A stretch of DNA of 64,000 bases from Bdellovibrio sp. Its GTDB lineage: Bacteria; Bdellovibrionota; Bdellovibrionia; Bdellovibrionales; Bdellovibrionaceae. Shown one piece after another: positions 8,838-17,011 of this stretch. The notes beneath the pieces were generated by a model. The model was not told the origin of the DNA and searched no databases. It saw only the letters and a list, made by a program, of their open reading frames with translations. The position numbers and the translations under genes are program-made. The stretch's first letter is position 1; every line of letters starts with the position of its first letter. The stretch spans positions 50,725-114,724 of the forward strand of contig JANYDD010000100.1 of the NCBI GenBank assembly GCA_025359945.1, in the 5' to 3' direction.

Positions 8838-10367
8838 CTAGTCTTTTAGACGGAATTTCTTTTTGATTTTGTCTGATCCAGCCGAAGCAGACGATTTAAT
8901 GATTGGAGTGACAAAAACAACGAACTGGCTTTGCCCGTTTGAAAAATCTTTCGAGGCATACAAACTTAAAATCGGATTCGCGTCGACACCCTTGGGCAAT
9001 TTATTGTAGCCCGTTACCGACCTATTTGTGATCAATCCCCCGATTGCCGCGCTGTTATTATTTCTAACAACTATACCTGTGTTGATTTTATTTTTGCTGG
9101 TCAAAGGTCCGGCATCGGTTTGCCCCACCAAAGCGCTCAGTTCAAAATCCATATCTAAGCTGATGGAATCGGAACGCTCTCCCAACACCACCGGAGTAAT
9201 ACTGACCGCCATTCCCACTTCTTTAAAACTGGTCGTTGGAATTCCTTTTTCAGAAGCCGTTTGGTACGGAACCTCCTGCACTGAATTCAGCAATGCTTTC
9301 CGTCCGTCTTGAACAGTGACGGTGGTGCTTTGCAGGACCCGTGCATGCCCATGCTGTTTGGCCCAGTTTAATTTTGGAATTAGATTTGTAATCGTTCCGG
9401 TCAATTGAGTAATTGCCCCCGCGTCGCCTCGGCCACCGGTCGAAAATTGGATTCCAGAGTCTTCTTTTAACGAGGGCATAAACTGAAAACGAAAACCTTT
9501 GCTGTAATCTTTTTGAAGTTCGACATAATGAACGACCAATTGAATAATTTTTCCAGGGGGTGGTGGCGCTGACGCTTTGACCGTAATTAAATTAATAATT
9601 CCGTCGTTGGCGGGCCTGGGTTTTCGGACCACTTGATCCTGCTCGGCCTTGTCTAAGATAACCGATGGCACAAATGTTTTGGCGATAATTTCCGCGCGGG
9701 CTTTTTCGTCTTCAGAACCGGCCACACCTTGAAGGATGAACTTATCGTTGACGGCGCGAACTTCGATTTCGGGATTGTTAATATCACGAGAAATAAATTC
9801 AGCGATTTTTTTCTGAGCCAACGGGGACAGGGTCACCAGCGAATCAGCTTGTTGATCACCAAATTGTTTTACCACGTTATAAATGCGGTTCATGTCTCGG
9901 GGAAGTAAAATTTGCCCGTCGACGACAACCTTGTTGTTGATAATTTTAAAATTAATGCCTTCGATATCTCCAAGAAGCATCTGCATTTCTTTTAAAACGT
10001 TGGTTAGTTTATTTTCTCTGACCGTCAAACTGTACTCTTGAATTAATTTGCCCGAAGCATCGTGAATCGTAAAAGTTTTTTCACCTAGCTTGGTGGGTTT
10101 GAATCGAATAACGCCTTGATCACGTAAATATTGCGCGCCCGTGATTTCGCTAAAAGTTCCCTTGAAGGTCACTCCTTGAGGAAGTTTTCCGACGGTCTCA
10201 TCAGATTGAACTCCTAAACTAAAGGTACGAAATTTTATCGCTTTTGGGGAAAGCTTAGGCGCGCCTTCGTCTTCGGATTGCGCAAAAACAAAGGCGAATG
10301 AAGCGCTGATAGCCAAGGGTATAATCGCCCGTAGGATTAAATGAAGTGGAGATAATTTTAACTTCAT
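8838..10367 (-). CDS. cpaC: Tad/Flp pilus outer-membrane secretin (CpaC/RcpA)
   Basis: This is the outer-membrane channel through which the Flp pilus leaves the cell. The start at 10367 (MKLKLSPLHL) is preferred to an upstream in-frame ATG because it follows a GGGGA ribosome site, lies 10 bases after the cpaB stop and gives a clean signal peptide ending near FAQSED. The 509-aa protein has a pilus-formation N-domain, a BON-like domain (VRAVNDKFILQGVAGSEDE) and a C-terminal secretin domain (AAIGGLITNRSVTGYNKLP, then FVVFVTPII). This is the usual CpaC order. It lies between cpaB and the TadZ-TadA fusion. Confidence 0.94.
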   Translation of the reverse strand: MKLKLSPLHLILRAIIPLAISASFAFVFAQSEDEGAPKLSPKAIKFRTFSLGVQSDETVGKLPQGVTFKGTFSEITGAQYLRDQGVIRFKPTKLGEKTFTIHDASGKLIQEYSLTVRENKLTNVLKEMQMLLGDIEGINFKIINNKVVVDGQILLPRDMNRIYNVVKQFGDQQADSLVTLSPLAQKKIAEFISRDINNPEIEVRAVNDKFILQGVAGSEDEKARAEIIAKTFVPSVILDKAEQDQVVRKPRPANDGIINLITVKASAPPPPGKIIQLVVHYVELQKDYSKGFRFQFMPSLKEDSGIQFSTGGRGDAGAITQLTGTITNLIPKLNWAKQHGHARVLQSTTVTVQDGRKALLNSVQEVPYQTASEKGIPTTSFKEVGMAVSITPVVLGERSDSISLDMDFELSALVGQTDAGPLTSKNKINTGIVVRNNNSAAIGGLITNRSVTGYNKLPKGVDANPILSLYASKDFSNGQSQFVVFVTPIIKSSASAGSDKIKKKFRLKD

Positions 10368-10377
10368 AAATTCCCCA

Positions 10378-11274
10378 TTAGTTATTTCGATACCGTTCAG
10401 GCGCACGACCCGGAGCTTTTGGTTGAGGGCGTGAAACTGCCGCAGGTACAGAAGCAGGCGGCGAACTGATCAAACTGGGAAGATCGGGACTAAGTAAAGG
10501 TTTTCCGGCAATAGAATCCGACGTAGCAGCCGGAAGCCTTGGTGGAATCTGTCGGTCATTGGGATTTCGCAAAGTTAGAAAAATATTCCCCGGTGAAGTC
10601 GCCATTAAATAAATTAAATCTTGCGCTTCTTTGGGCGTAGCTTCGATCGTCACCGTGTTGTACTTGGTGTCCCCAGTCAGCGGAAACATATTCATATTTT
10701 TGCCGCTTGCATCCAGTTCAAAAACGCGCGGCAAATTGTTCATCACTTGCATTCCAGTCGCCAAGATCACCACATCTTGCATGATGATCGAAACCTCGCG
10801 TTTTTGATTGACGCCCTTTCCTGAATCGATCGCGGCTGTAATATCAACGCGATCCCCAGGCCGAATCAATTTAGAAACCCCGCGAGATTCATCGATAGGT
10901 AAAGCTAAAGCTCTTTTGGTGGGTGCTACCTGCAAAGAAATTCCCGTCGAGGGCCCAGCCTGCAAAAGTTTTTGCTGAGTGATCTGCTGACCTTTTTTGA
11001 TAACGATCGCTGCGACTTGTCCTTCAACGACGTCAGGATCTTTTAAACCTTCGGGCTCGACAAAATCGGCTGGCTTTTGAATCACTTCAATCATGGTGCT
11101 GTCGATCGTTTGCATTTCTGAAATATCGACGCGAGCGACAACTACATTGGCCATCTTGCCGTAAAGTCCGTCGTATTCTTTTTTCTTTTCTTGCGAATAA
11201 CTATATAAAAGAAACGCCGCGAATAATCCCGCTGCTAGTGAAATATAAAATGTTCTGGTCTCATTGGAATTCAT
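10378..11274 (-). CDS. cpaB: Flp pilus assembly protein CpaB/RcpC
   Basis: CpaB/RcpC proteins are periplasmic, anchored by one N-terminal membrane segment, and stabilise the Tad secretin. Here the 298-aa protein has a membrane segment at about residues 7-24 and a SAF-like domain beginning VVVARVDISEMQTIDS. An RcpC-type domain follows, with ALALPIDESRGVSKLIRPGDRVD and later TVTIEATPKEAQDLIYL. The C-terminal 50 residues are proline- and serine-rich. An AAAGGG ribosome site precedes the ATG. The gene lies 15 bases after the TadE-like gene and 10 bases before cpaC. Confidence 0.92.
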   Translation of the reverse strand: MNSNETRTFYISLAAGLFAAFLLYSYSQEKKKEYDGLYGKMANVVVARVDISEMQTIDSTMIEVIQKPADFVEPEGLKDPDVVEGQVAAIVIKKGQQITQQKLLQAGPSTGISLQVAPTKRALALPIDESRGVSKLIRPGDRVDITAAIDSGKGVNQKREVSIIMQDVVILATGMQVMNNLPRVFELDASGKNMNMFPLTGDTKYNTVTIEATPKEAQDLIYLMATSPGNIFLTLRNPNDRQIPPRLPAATSDSIAGKPLLSPDLPSLISSPPASVPAAVSRPQPKAPGRAPERYRNN

Positions 11275-11289
11275 TTTTTTAGTTACCCT

Positions 11290-11817
11290 TTAATTCCCTT
11301 TGTTCCATTTGGGCGGACTACAGGTTGCGTTCATGCAAATCCCGTAAAGACTTTTCACCCAAACGGGATCTACGCCGGCGCGATCTTGCCCAAACGTGTT
11401 CGAAACTTTTCCCTGATCCGCCAACCTTCGCACTTGGTTATTGTGCTCTTGTTCCGTTCCCAATGGATCGGCAGGTCCTTGTTTTTCTGTAAATTTAATC
11501 GACCGTGCTGTGGCGATCCAGCCGTACTCCCTGGAACGACTTTCGGCCACGACTCCATGAAACCGATAGCCGGTTTTGTTGTAGTAACCATCTTTGATTT
11601 GCTCTAAATCTGGATTTTCGTCCCGGATGTAGTTCAAGTTCGTTCGGTTTCGGAACGATTCAAAAGCGTAATTTCTGGCGGCAATTGAATTTAAAATCCC
11701 AGAATGAATCACTCCGAAAAAACCCAGGCTAAAGTTCAGGATCAAAATAAAAACAACTAGGATTGGAATCAGTTCCAATGTCGAAACGCCTCGTTGGTTT
11801 AGGATTGGTTTCAACAT
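11290..11817 (-). CDS. TadE-like pseudopilin
   Basis: The protein has 175 residues. A short basic leader ends in Gly, and the mature start VSTLELIPIL has Glu at +5, the hallmark of type IV-like prepilins. A 20-residue hydrophobic helix and a soluble domain with two Cys near the C-terminus follow. TadE/TadF-type pseudopilins are processed by the Tad prepilin peptidase and help pilus assembly. The ATG overlaps the stop of the upstream pseudopilin gene (ATGTTGA), so the two are translationally coupled. The prepilin peptidase gene (tadV/cpaA) is not in this window. Confidence 0.82.
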   Translation of the reverse strand: MLKPILNQRGVSTLELIPILVVFILILNFSLGFFGVIHSGILNSIAARNYAFESFRNRTNLNYIRDENPDLEQIKDGYYNKTGYRFHGVVAESRSREYGWIATARSIKFTEKQGPADPLGTEQEHNNQVRRLADQGKVSNTFGQDRAGVDPVWVKSLYGICMNATCSPPKWNKGN

Positions 11818-12467
11818 CCGTTATCCTCGATCGCGATATACTTTTCTGGAACGTAGTAGGGAGCTTTAGCCGCTGGCAGTTGCGCCATTTGCTCACGTCT
11901 TTTTTCATACCAATCCAGGCATTCTTTTTGGCTTGGTTCGCGAATTAATATCGCGTTGATTCTAGTTTTGAAACCGTCTTCACCTTCGGGATCCGTAGCC
12001 CCTAAAAAGGCGACATTGTTATTCAAGAGTTTGGCTTGAAAAATGGTCGATACACCCATGAAAACCCTGCGCTTGTCATCACCACCAGCTAAATCATTGG
12101 AAAAGTCTTGCGGGCCCGATCTTATGTCTAATGATTGAGGATTGCTGACCGAGAACCAACCTCCATTGACCAGCGATGACAGTGGCGAATTATTTCCAGA
12201 GGTCAGCTGCTTGTACTTTGAACGCGCGGCTTGAACTTGATCGTTCATTGTAAGATTTCCGGCAAGGTGAGCCCTAGCAGAAGAAAAAGTAATATATTGG
12301 ACCATCTCGACAACGGACAAAGTAAAAGTCATCGAAAACAAAACGACAAAAATGCCCAGGGCAATAATAAATGCAAAAAGAAAATCAATCGTGATCTGAC
12401 CCCTGGAATTTTTGATTCCAAAAGGCCTTGGCTGGGGCAAAACCTGTTTGGACCATTTAGTTTCCAT
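11811..12467 (-). CDS. Second pseudopilin, TadE/TadG-like
   Basis: The start at 12467 (METKWSK) is chosen because a GAGG ribosome site lies 7 bases upstream; an in-frame start 12 bases earlier has none. The 218-aa product has a basic leader ending SRG, then QITIDFLFAFIIALGIFVVLF. This is a class III prepilin-like start, but with Asp instead of Glu at +5. A periplasmic domain of about 160 residues without a recognised fold follows. The C-terminal Cys is the last residue, created by the overlap with the next gene. It overlaps the upstream small pseudopilin by 11 bases. A minor pilin or assembly factor of the Flp pilus is likely. Confidence 0.72.
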   Translation of the reverse strand: METKWSKQVLPQPRPFGIKNSRGQITIDFLFAFIIALGIFVVLFSMTFTLSVVEMVQYITFSSARAHLAGNLTMNDQVQAARSKYKQLTSGNNSPLSSLVNGGWFSVSNPQSLDIRSGPQDFSNDLAGGDDKRRVFMGVSTIFQAKLLNNNVAFLGATDPEGEDGFKTRINAILIREPSQKECLDWYEKRREQMAQLPAAKAPYYVPEKYIAIEDNGC

Positions 12468-12744
12468 CGACGACCTCAAATGAGGGGTCCAGGGTCAAAA
12501 CTCGACTTGTGGTAGATGGGTGAAGTCCCCCTTTTTTGACTTCGATCCCGCACGGATCCCATACACCACACTCGATCATTCCCTGTAATCTGGCCCATGG
12601 TTGAACGGTAATTTTTTGTAGGAATTCAATTTTTTTGAGTTGCGTGACAACTGTGTAGCTAAGGCCAATAAAAATTAGAGAAAGCAAAACGGCTTCGACT
12701 AAAAGTTGTCCCCGGTGATTTTTGAGGATTAATTTTCTTCCCAT
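12457..12744 (-). CDS. Small pseudopilin of the Tad cluster
   Basis: The protein has 95 residues. The leader MGRKLILKNHRG is followed by QLLVEAVLLSLIFIGLSYTVV, with cleavage after Gly expected and Glu at +5, as in TadE/Flp prepilins. The remaining 55 residues contain two Cys (CGVWDPCG) that could form a disulfide. It overlaps the neighbouring genes on both sides by 11-16 bases, so it belongs tightly to the pilus operon. I do not recognise a named family beyond prepilin-like. Confidence 0.72.
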   Translation of the reverse strand: MGRKLILKNHRGQLLVEAVLLSLIFIGLSYTVVTQLKKIEFLQKITVQPWARLQGMIECGVWDPCGIEVKKGGLHPSTTSRVLTLDPSFEVVDGN

Positions 12745-12914
12745 TTTAGTCCTCGTCCATTTGAGGCAAATCCATCCCCGGTCATTAAATGTTTTTCGAC
12801 TCTGGCACCAAGCTTGGGTCCCGCGCGGTCGAAAGCCCCTTGTGGGCCAGAGATCACAGAGCCTATGACGATCAAAAAAAACGCTGTGATCAGCAAAATA
12901 TATTCGACCGTCAT
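12729..12914 (-). CDS. Leaderless Flp-pilin-like membrane protein
   Basis: The protein has 61 residues. It begins directly with MTVEYILLITAFFLIVIGSV, which resembles the mature N-terminus of an Flp pilin (compare GTAEYVLLLVIVIG in the next gene) but lacks the basic leader and the Gly cleavage site. A stop codon lies five codons upstream in frame, so no leader can be added by a different start. AAAGG precedes the ATG by about 6 bases. The rest is a short basic tail. It may be a membrane-embedded, unprocessed partner of the pilus rather than a subunit; this is inference. Confidence 0.75.
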   Translation of the reverse strand: MTVEYILLITAFFLIVIGSVISGPQGAFDRAGPKLGARVEKHLMTGDGFASNGRGLKWEEN

Positions 12915-12938
12915 CGAAAACCTTTCAGATCAAATTTG

Positions 12939-13124
12939 TTACTGCTTGAAAGTATCTAAGTTTTCACCGATTCGCTCCATCAAACCATTTATTTTTTTTT
13001 CGATCGGATTGCGAAATGCCATAAGCAAGCCTATAACTATCACAAGCAACAAAACGTACTCGGCAGTCCCTTGACCTTTTTCATTCAATTTTTTGAATTT
13101 AAAAAATTCTTTTATTTTTTTCAT
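12939..13124 (-). CDS. flp: Major Flp pilin (type IVb)
   Basis: The start at 13124 (MKKIKEFFKFKK) is supported by a strong GGAGG 8 bases upstream; longer in-frame starts lack one. The 61-aa prepilin has a basic leader ending NEKG, predicted cleavage before QGTAEYVLL (Glu at +5) and a hydrophobic helix, then a short charged tail. This is the normal form of an Flp subunit. It is the first gene of the minus-strand Tad operon, as expected for the most strongly expressed product. It corresponds by position to the flp1 gene of B. bacteriovorus (recalled synteny). Confidence 0.92.
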   Translation of the reverse strand: MKKIKEFFKFKKLNEKGQGTAEYVLLLVIVIGLLMAFRNPIEKKINGLMERIGENLDTFKQ

Positions 13125-13266
13125 ATGGAAGTCCTCCAAAAAATTTATCGGATTTGCCACAAAAATTCATAAGCCAAAAGCCTGCGCTTGAGGGTCTAGT
13201 TTATCCTAAAATAAGCCACGGACCTTAATTTTAAGTTTCCCCTGTCCCGGTTTGAGACAAAACCCT

Positions 13267-13283
13267 TTGGTCTGGGGTTTGCA
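13267..13283 (+). promoter_or_regulatory. Possible sigma54-type (-24/-12) promoter
   Basis: TTGG and TTTGCA are spaced so that the GG and GC dinucleotides are exactly as in RpoN promoters (positions -24 and -12); ten of thirteen consensus positions fit. The predicted start, near 13294, lies only three bases before the ATG of the downstream gene, so that gene would be almost leaderless. This is a weak, sequence-only prediction. Confidence 0.3.
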
Positions 13284-13296
13284 GTTATGACTTGGT

Positions 13297-13803
13297 ATGA
13301 GACTTTTTATTCTGTTGATGATTCTATTTATGCTTGGTGGTTTGACGACCGCCCTAGAGAGCTTTTCAGATCGTTATAAATGCGTGGTCACCTATCAGGG
13401 CAAGGACCTGAAAAAGGACCCGAAAAATCAGGTGTCTCAAATTCAGACAACTGTCTACCTAAACTACAATTCCAGCGGTTATGACACTGAACATGATGCT
13501 TTGGACGTGAAGTTAGAACAACAAGCTGAAGGCGCTCTTTTGGAAAACAAGAAAATTTCGCTGGTCACATTCCAGGAGTGTTTGCGTTCGGGGCATGACT
13601 GTTATCTTGAAGGATTCACGCGAAGTCTTTTTCCGCCAAGTACCACCAGAATTACCTTGCGCGGTTTTCAACGGGGATCAAAGCCAGACACACGCAGTAT
13701 TTCTTTTCGCAACTTGGACCCAAGTCAAATTGCTTCAGGAAATGGAAATTGCTGGCCTGAACAAAGCCCCGAACTTCGATCAGCTGACAAAGACGTTAAC
13801 TAA
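13297..13803 (+). CDS. Secreted hypothetical protein
   Basis: The protein has 168 residues with an N-terminal signal peptide (MRLFILLMILFMLGGLTTALES). The mature part has four Cys (in YKCVV, FQECL, GHDCY and GNCWP), probably forming disulfides in the periplasm or outside. The spacing and the strand-rich TTVYLNYNSSG stretch suggest a small beta fold, but I recognise no family. It is transcribed away from the Tad operon across a 172-bp divergent region. No clear ribosome site precedes the ATG, which makes the exact start uncertain; ATGs at codons 8 and 12 are alternatives. Confidence 0.6.
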   Translation: MRLFILLMILFMLGGLTTALESFSDRYKCVVTYQGKDLKKDPKNQVSQIQTTVYLNYNSSGYDTEHDALDVKLEQQAEGALLENKKISLVTFQECLRSGHDCYLEGFTRSLFPPSTTRITLRGFQRGSKPDTRSISFRNLDPSQIASGNGNCWPEQSPELRSADKDVN

Positions 13804-13865
13804 AAAAAAGACGACGACCGTGCACACGACGAGGATCAAAAAAGATCTTGGAAACATAAACCATC

Positions 13866-14387
13866 CTAGTTTTTTAAAAAATAAATATCTGGGTAATTTC
13901 GACCTAGTTCTTCAAAGTCCATTCCATAGCCAACGACAAACCGGTCGTCGATGGTTTGGCCCACATAGTCGGCACGGATAGGAATTTCTCGCCGAGCAGG
14001 TTTATCCAGCAAAGTGACTATTTTCAGACTTGCGGGTCGTGCGGTTAAAATTCGGTCTCGCAAAAACTGCAAGGTCCTTGCGTTGTCGATAATTTCTTCC
14101 ACCAAAATCACATTTTTGTTTTCAACACTGACGCTGATATCTTTGATAATTTGAATCGATCCGCCTCGACCTATGGACTTTAAGTAAACAAAATCCACTT
14201 GTTGGGGAATAGTAATTTCGCGCAATAGATCGGCGCAAAAGTGAATTGAACCTCGCAAAGGGCAAATAAATAAAACTTCTTGCCCTTCGTAGTCGCTATC
14301 GATTTTTTTCGCTAAACCTTTAACAATTTTTTTGATTTCGTCTCGTGTTAAAAAAGGCAACAAGTCATCTTTCAGAGATTTTTTCAT
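13866..14387 (-). CDS. hpt: Hypoxanthine/guanine phosphoribosyltransferase-like protein
   Basis: This type I phosphoribosyltransferase is expected to convert hypoxanthine or guanine plus PRPP into IMP or GMP. The start MKKSLKDD at 14387 overlaps the TPR gene stop (ATGA). The 173-aa length and the order of blocks fit Hpt: FICPLRGSIHFCADL, FVYLKSIGRG, then the PRPP loop and GYGMDFEELGRNYPDIYFL. The PRPP loop reads VEEIIDNARTL instead of the usual VEDIIDTG/SGxTL, so the second acidic residue is Glu and the small TG/SG pair is NA. It may be active with altered affinity, or regulatory. Confidence 0.83.
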   Translation of the reverse strand: MKKSLKDDLLPFLTRDEIKKIVKGLAKKIDSDYEGQEVLFICPLRGSIHFCADLLREITIPQQVDFVYLKSIGRGGSIQIIKDISVSVENKNVILVEEIIDNARTLQFLRDRILTARPASLKIVTLLDKPARREIPIRADYVGQTIDDRFVVGYGMDFEELGRNYPDIYFLKN

Positions 14388-15157
14388 GGATTTACCTCGG
14401 CATTTAAATCGGAATTTAGCATTGTAATTCCCGCAGTCTGCGCCATTTTTAAATATTTGTGAGCTTCCGGGTGATCGGGATCGCGAAGAAGGACGTTTTC
14501 CCACTGCTCGGTGGCTTCGGCCAATTGATTCTGATTGTAGTACAAAAGCCCCAACTTAATCCGAGCGGGTGCGTATTGGGGATATTCTTTGATCAGATTT
14601 TTCAACTGCGCTTGAGCTTTAGTGGCCTCGTTTAAACTTAAAAAACAATCAGCGATTCGAATCGAGATTTCCACTTTACGAGTTGAAAGCTTCTGCGCTT
14701 TAAAAAACTGCTCCAAAGCTTCTGCGAATCGCTGAAGTTGAACATACAGGTCGGCCAGTTCCTCGTGCTTCTGCGCCAATTTTTCTTCCAGGTAGGGGTC
14801 GGGCGAATTTTTCTTTCGATCCAAAACCTGTTTGGCGTCTTCGAAAATTTTTTTGCCCTCTTCGTACCGGCCCAAATCATTTAGGATAATCGACAAACCA
14901 ACGCTGGCATCCGTGTAAGTAGGATCAATTTCAAGCGCGCGCTTAAAAGTCCGAATGGCTTTGTTGAATTGCCCCTTATCGTAATAGATCGTTGCCAACA
15001 TTTGATAAATTTCCGGGTTGCGATTGTTCTGCAAAATCAGTTGCTGCAACAAAGGTTCGACAACTTTGTAATTGCCCTTTATAAAATTTTGTTTGGCTTC
15101 GGCGATTACCTCGGTACTGATTTCAGCTTTAAATTCGCTGTTGAAATCGTACTTCAC
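14384..15157 (-). CDS. Tetratricopeptide-repeat protein
   Basis: The protein has 257 residues and no signal peptide or membrane segment. It is built of about six TPR units, for example AIRTFKRALEIDPTYTDASVGLSIILNDLGRY (quoted by its key Ala, Leu, Gly and Pro positions) and ATEQWENVLLRDPDHPEAHKYL. TPR proteins act as scaffolds, so no reaction is expected. It overlaps bamD (4 bases) and hpt (4 bases) and so sits in one transcription unit, bamD-TPR-hpt. The partner protein is unknown. Confidence 0.85.
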   Translation of the reverse strand: MKYDFNSEFKAEISTEVIAEAKQNFIKGNYKVVEPLLQQLILQNNRNPEIYQMLATIYYDKGQFNKAIRTFKRALEIDPTYTDASVGLSIILNDLGRYEEGKKIFEDAKQVLDRKKNSPDPYLEEKLAQKHEELADLYVQLQRFAEALEQFFKAQKLSTRKVEISIRIADCFLSLNEATKAQAQLKNLIKEYPQYAPARIKLGLLYYNQNQLAEATEQWENVLLRDPDHPEAHKYLKMAQTAGITMLNSDLNAEVNP

Positions 15158-15891
15158 GGAGAAATACCTTTTTGAAGATCCGAAATTAGTCTTGATTGTG
15201 GAAATCGATTTTTTAGTTGTGATAAAAAATCTTTGGCTTTGTCTGAATTACCAATTTTAGAGGCCGAAATTCCTGCGTTTGAAAGAATTCGCTCTTGATC
15301 TTCTAGACTTGGATACTTGGATAAAAAGTCTTCGTACCGGCCCAAAGCGCTCTCGAATTGCTTTTTCTTAAAATAAAAATCTGCGATGTACAGTTCTTTT
15401 TGGGCCAGCATCAACACCGATTTTTGTTTTTTCTCGGTGGCTTCTTTCACGTGGACTGATTGCGGATAACCTTCGATGACCTCCTGAAAAGAAGACACCG
15501 CGTTGTTCGCTAAAATAATATCTCGATCAACTGTCGACGGCAGCTGTTCAAAATAACTTAATCCGATTTTAAAAATAACGTAGTCTATCTGAGAATTTTT
15601 GGGGTGCAGGTCGCGAAAACTTTGATAGGAAATCTGAGCCTCGGCAAAAGATTCTTGTTTGAAATAAGTATCAGCGATCGCCAATTCGGCCAAAACGGCA
15701 AAGCGACTGTAGGGAAATTTATTTTTAACTTCTTGGAATCTTTTAATGGCCTCATCGAAGCGCTCTTTTTTCACAAATTCTTCGGCGTAATTATAAGCTT
15801 TCTCGGGGTCGTCAAAATTTTTTTCATTTGAAGAACAAGCGCACAGCAAAAGAAGCATCAACCCGGACAAAAAATAATTAAAAATTTTCAT
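15154..15891 (-). CDS. bamD: Outer-membrane assembly lipoprotein BamD
   Basis: BamD is the TPR lipoprotein of the BAM complex that inserts beta-barrel proteins into the outer membrane. A lipoprotein signal ends LLLLCAC with the lipidated Cys at residue 19, followed by SSNEKNFDDPEKAYNYAEEFVKKERFDEAI, the BamD/YfiO opening (key Y, A, F and A positions). About five TPR-like helices fill the 245 residues, the usual length. It is the first gene of bamD-TPR-hpt and lies 58 bases downstream of the AI-2E-type permease gene in the same direction. Confidence 0.9.
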   Translation of the reverse strand: MKIFNYFLSGLMLLLLCACSSNEKNFDDPEKAYNYAEEFVKKERFDEAIKRFQEVKNKFPYSRFAVLAELAIADTYFKQESFAEAQISYQSFRDLHPKNSQIDYVIFKIGLSYFEQLPSTVDRDIILANNAVSSFQEVIEGYPQSVHVKEATEKKQKSVLMLAQKELYIADFYFKKKQFESALGRYEDFLSKYPSLEDQERILSNAGISASKIGNSDKAKDFLSQLKNRFPQSRLISDLQKGISP

Positions 15892-15949
15892 TGAATCCTC
15901 AAAGAAGCAGAATAGTGTTTCGCTGCTGAAAAAGTCAACAGCACGAACT

Positions 15950-17011
15950 CTAGGCGTTGTTTCTAAATTCAGTCAAGTGACCGTAAATCGAGTTGAAAGA
16001 CACTTTCAAAGTACTCATCAGTGGGATGCAAATAATCATCCCTAAGATTCCCATAAATTGGGCTCCGACCAGGATCGAGACAATGACCGTCACGGGGTGA
16101 AGATTTACGATTTTTGCCACCAAGAACGGGACTAAAATTACCGTATCGATCAGCTGCCCCATCCCATAGATGACAAATAACCAAAAGTACGGCGCACCCA
16201 GTTCGGGGTTGGAAAGCGCCAATGCAAACGCGGGCAAAGCGCCGATGACCGGGCCAATATAGGGAATCACATTTAAAATTCCGGCCAAAACAGCTAGCAG
16301 CAAAGCATACGGAAATCCCAAAACTCCTAGCCCCACCCATGTTACCAAACTGATGATGACGGTTTCAATAAGCCTAGCCCGAATAAATCCACCGATTTGC
16401 GAGCTAATTTGGTAATTCAGATTCAAAAACAATTCAAAAAGATGATTGGGCGCAAACTGCAAAATCAAACGTACTAAAACTCGGCCTTCCAGCAACATAA
16501 AGAAAGCAAAAAGTGGCACTAAAAATAAAATAGTTAACGACTGAGACAAAATTTCTGGCAATCCTGCCATCGCCGATCCAAGCCAATTCAGCAAATAATC
16601 CTGCAGCGGAACCTGAAATAAGTCTTTCGGCAAAAACTTAAAATCACTGGCTAATTTTGTCTGCCATTGACCGGTAAAATCTTGGAAGGTTTTTAGATAA
16701 GCTGGAATTTTCTCTTGAAGCGATGTCGCTTGATCGAAAAGACTAGGAGAAAAATAAACAACTAAAATTGCAAAAAATGCTGTCATCCCTAGGAACGGAA
16801 TCAAGGTCGCGTTCAATCGGCTTAGGCCTCGACGCTCGAAGAAATTGACGGCCGGAGAAAGGAGAAAAAAGGTCACCAACGAAAGTAAAAACATGATGAA
16901 CAAATTATGAACTAAGCTTAGCAGTAGAACGATTCCAAGCAAGATCAGCGCAAAGAAAAAAGTTTGAATGCGCTTTTGCTTTTGCAGCGATAGCGCCAAC
17001 AAGGACTTCAT
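15950..17011 (-). CDS. AI-2E/PerM-family membrane permease
   Basis: The protein has 353 residues and about eight membrane segments. It shows the family blocks FLLSPAVNFFERRGLSR near the N-terminus and the GFPYALLLAVLAGILNVIPYIGPVIGA core with LGAPYFWLFVIYGMGQLIDTVILVP (key G, P, N and Y positions). Members export or exchange small molecules or ions; true AI-2 export is shown for few, so the substrate is open. The start overlaps the stop of the cyclic-nucleotide-binding gene (ATGA), giving a coupled pair. Confidence 0.88.
   Translation of the reverse strand: MKSLLALSLQKQKRIQTFFFALILLGIVLLLSLVHNLFIMFLLSLVTFFLLSPAVNFFERRGLSRLNATLIPFLGMTAFFAILVVYFSPSLFDQATSLQEKIPAYLKTFQDFTGQWQTKLASDFKFLPKDLFQVPLQDYLLNWLGSAMAGLPEILSQSLTILFLVPLFAFFMLLEGRVLVRLILQFAPNHLFELFLNLNYQISSQIGGFIRARLIETVIISLVTWVGLGVLGFPYALLLAVLAGILNVIPYIGPVIGALPAFALALSNPELGAPYFWLFVIYGMGQLIDTVILVPFLVAKIVNLHPVTVIVSILVGAQFMGILGMIICIPLMSTLKVSFNSIYGHLTEFRNNA

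Noticed and set aside
13595..13981. 128-codon plus-strand ORF overlapping the secreted-protein gene and hpt
   Set aside because: It spans the ends of two supported genes in another frame and shows no protein-like features.
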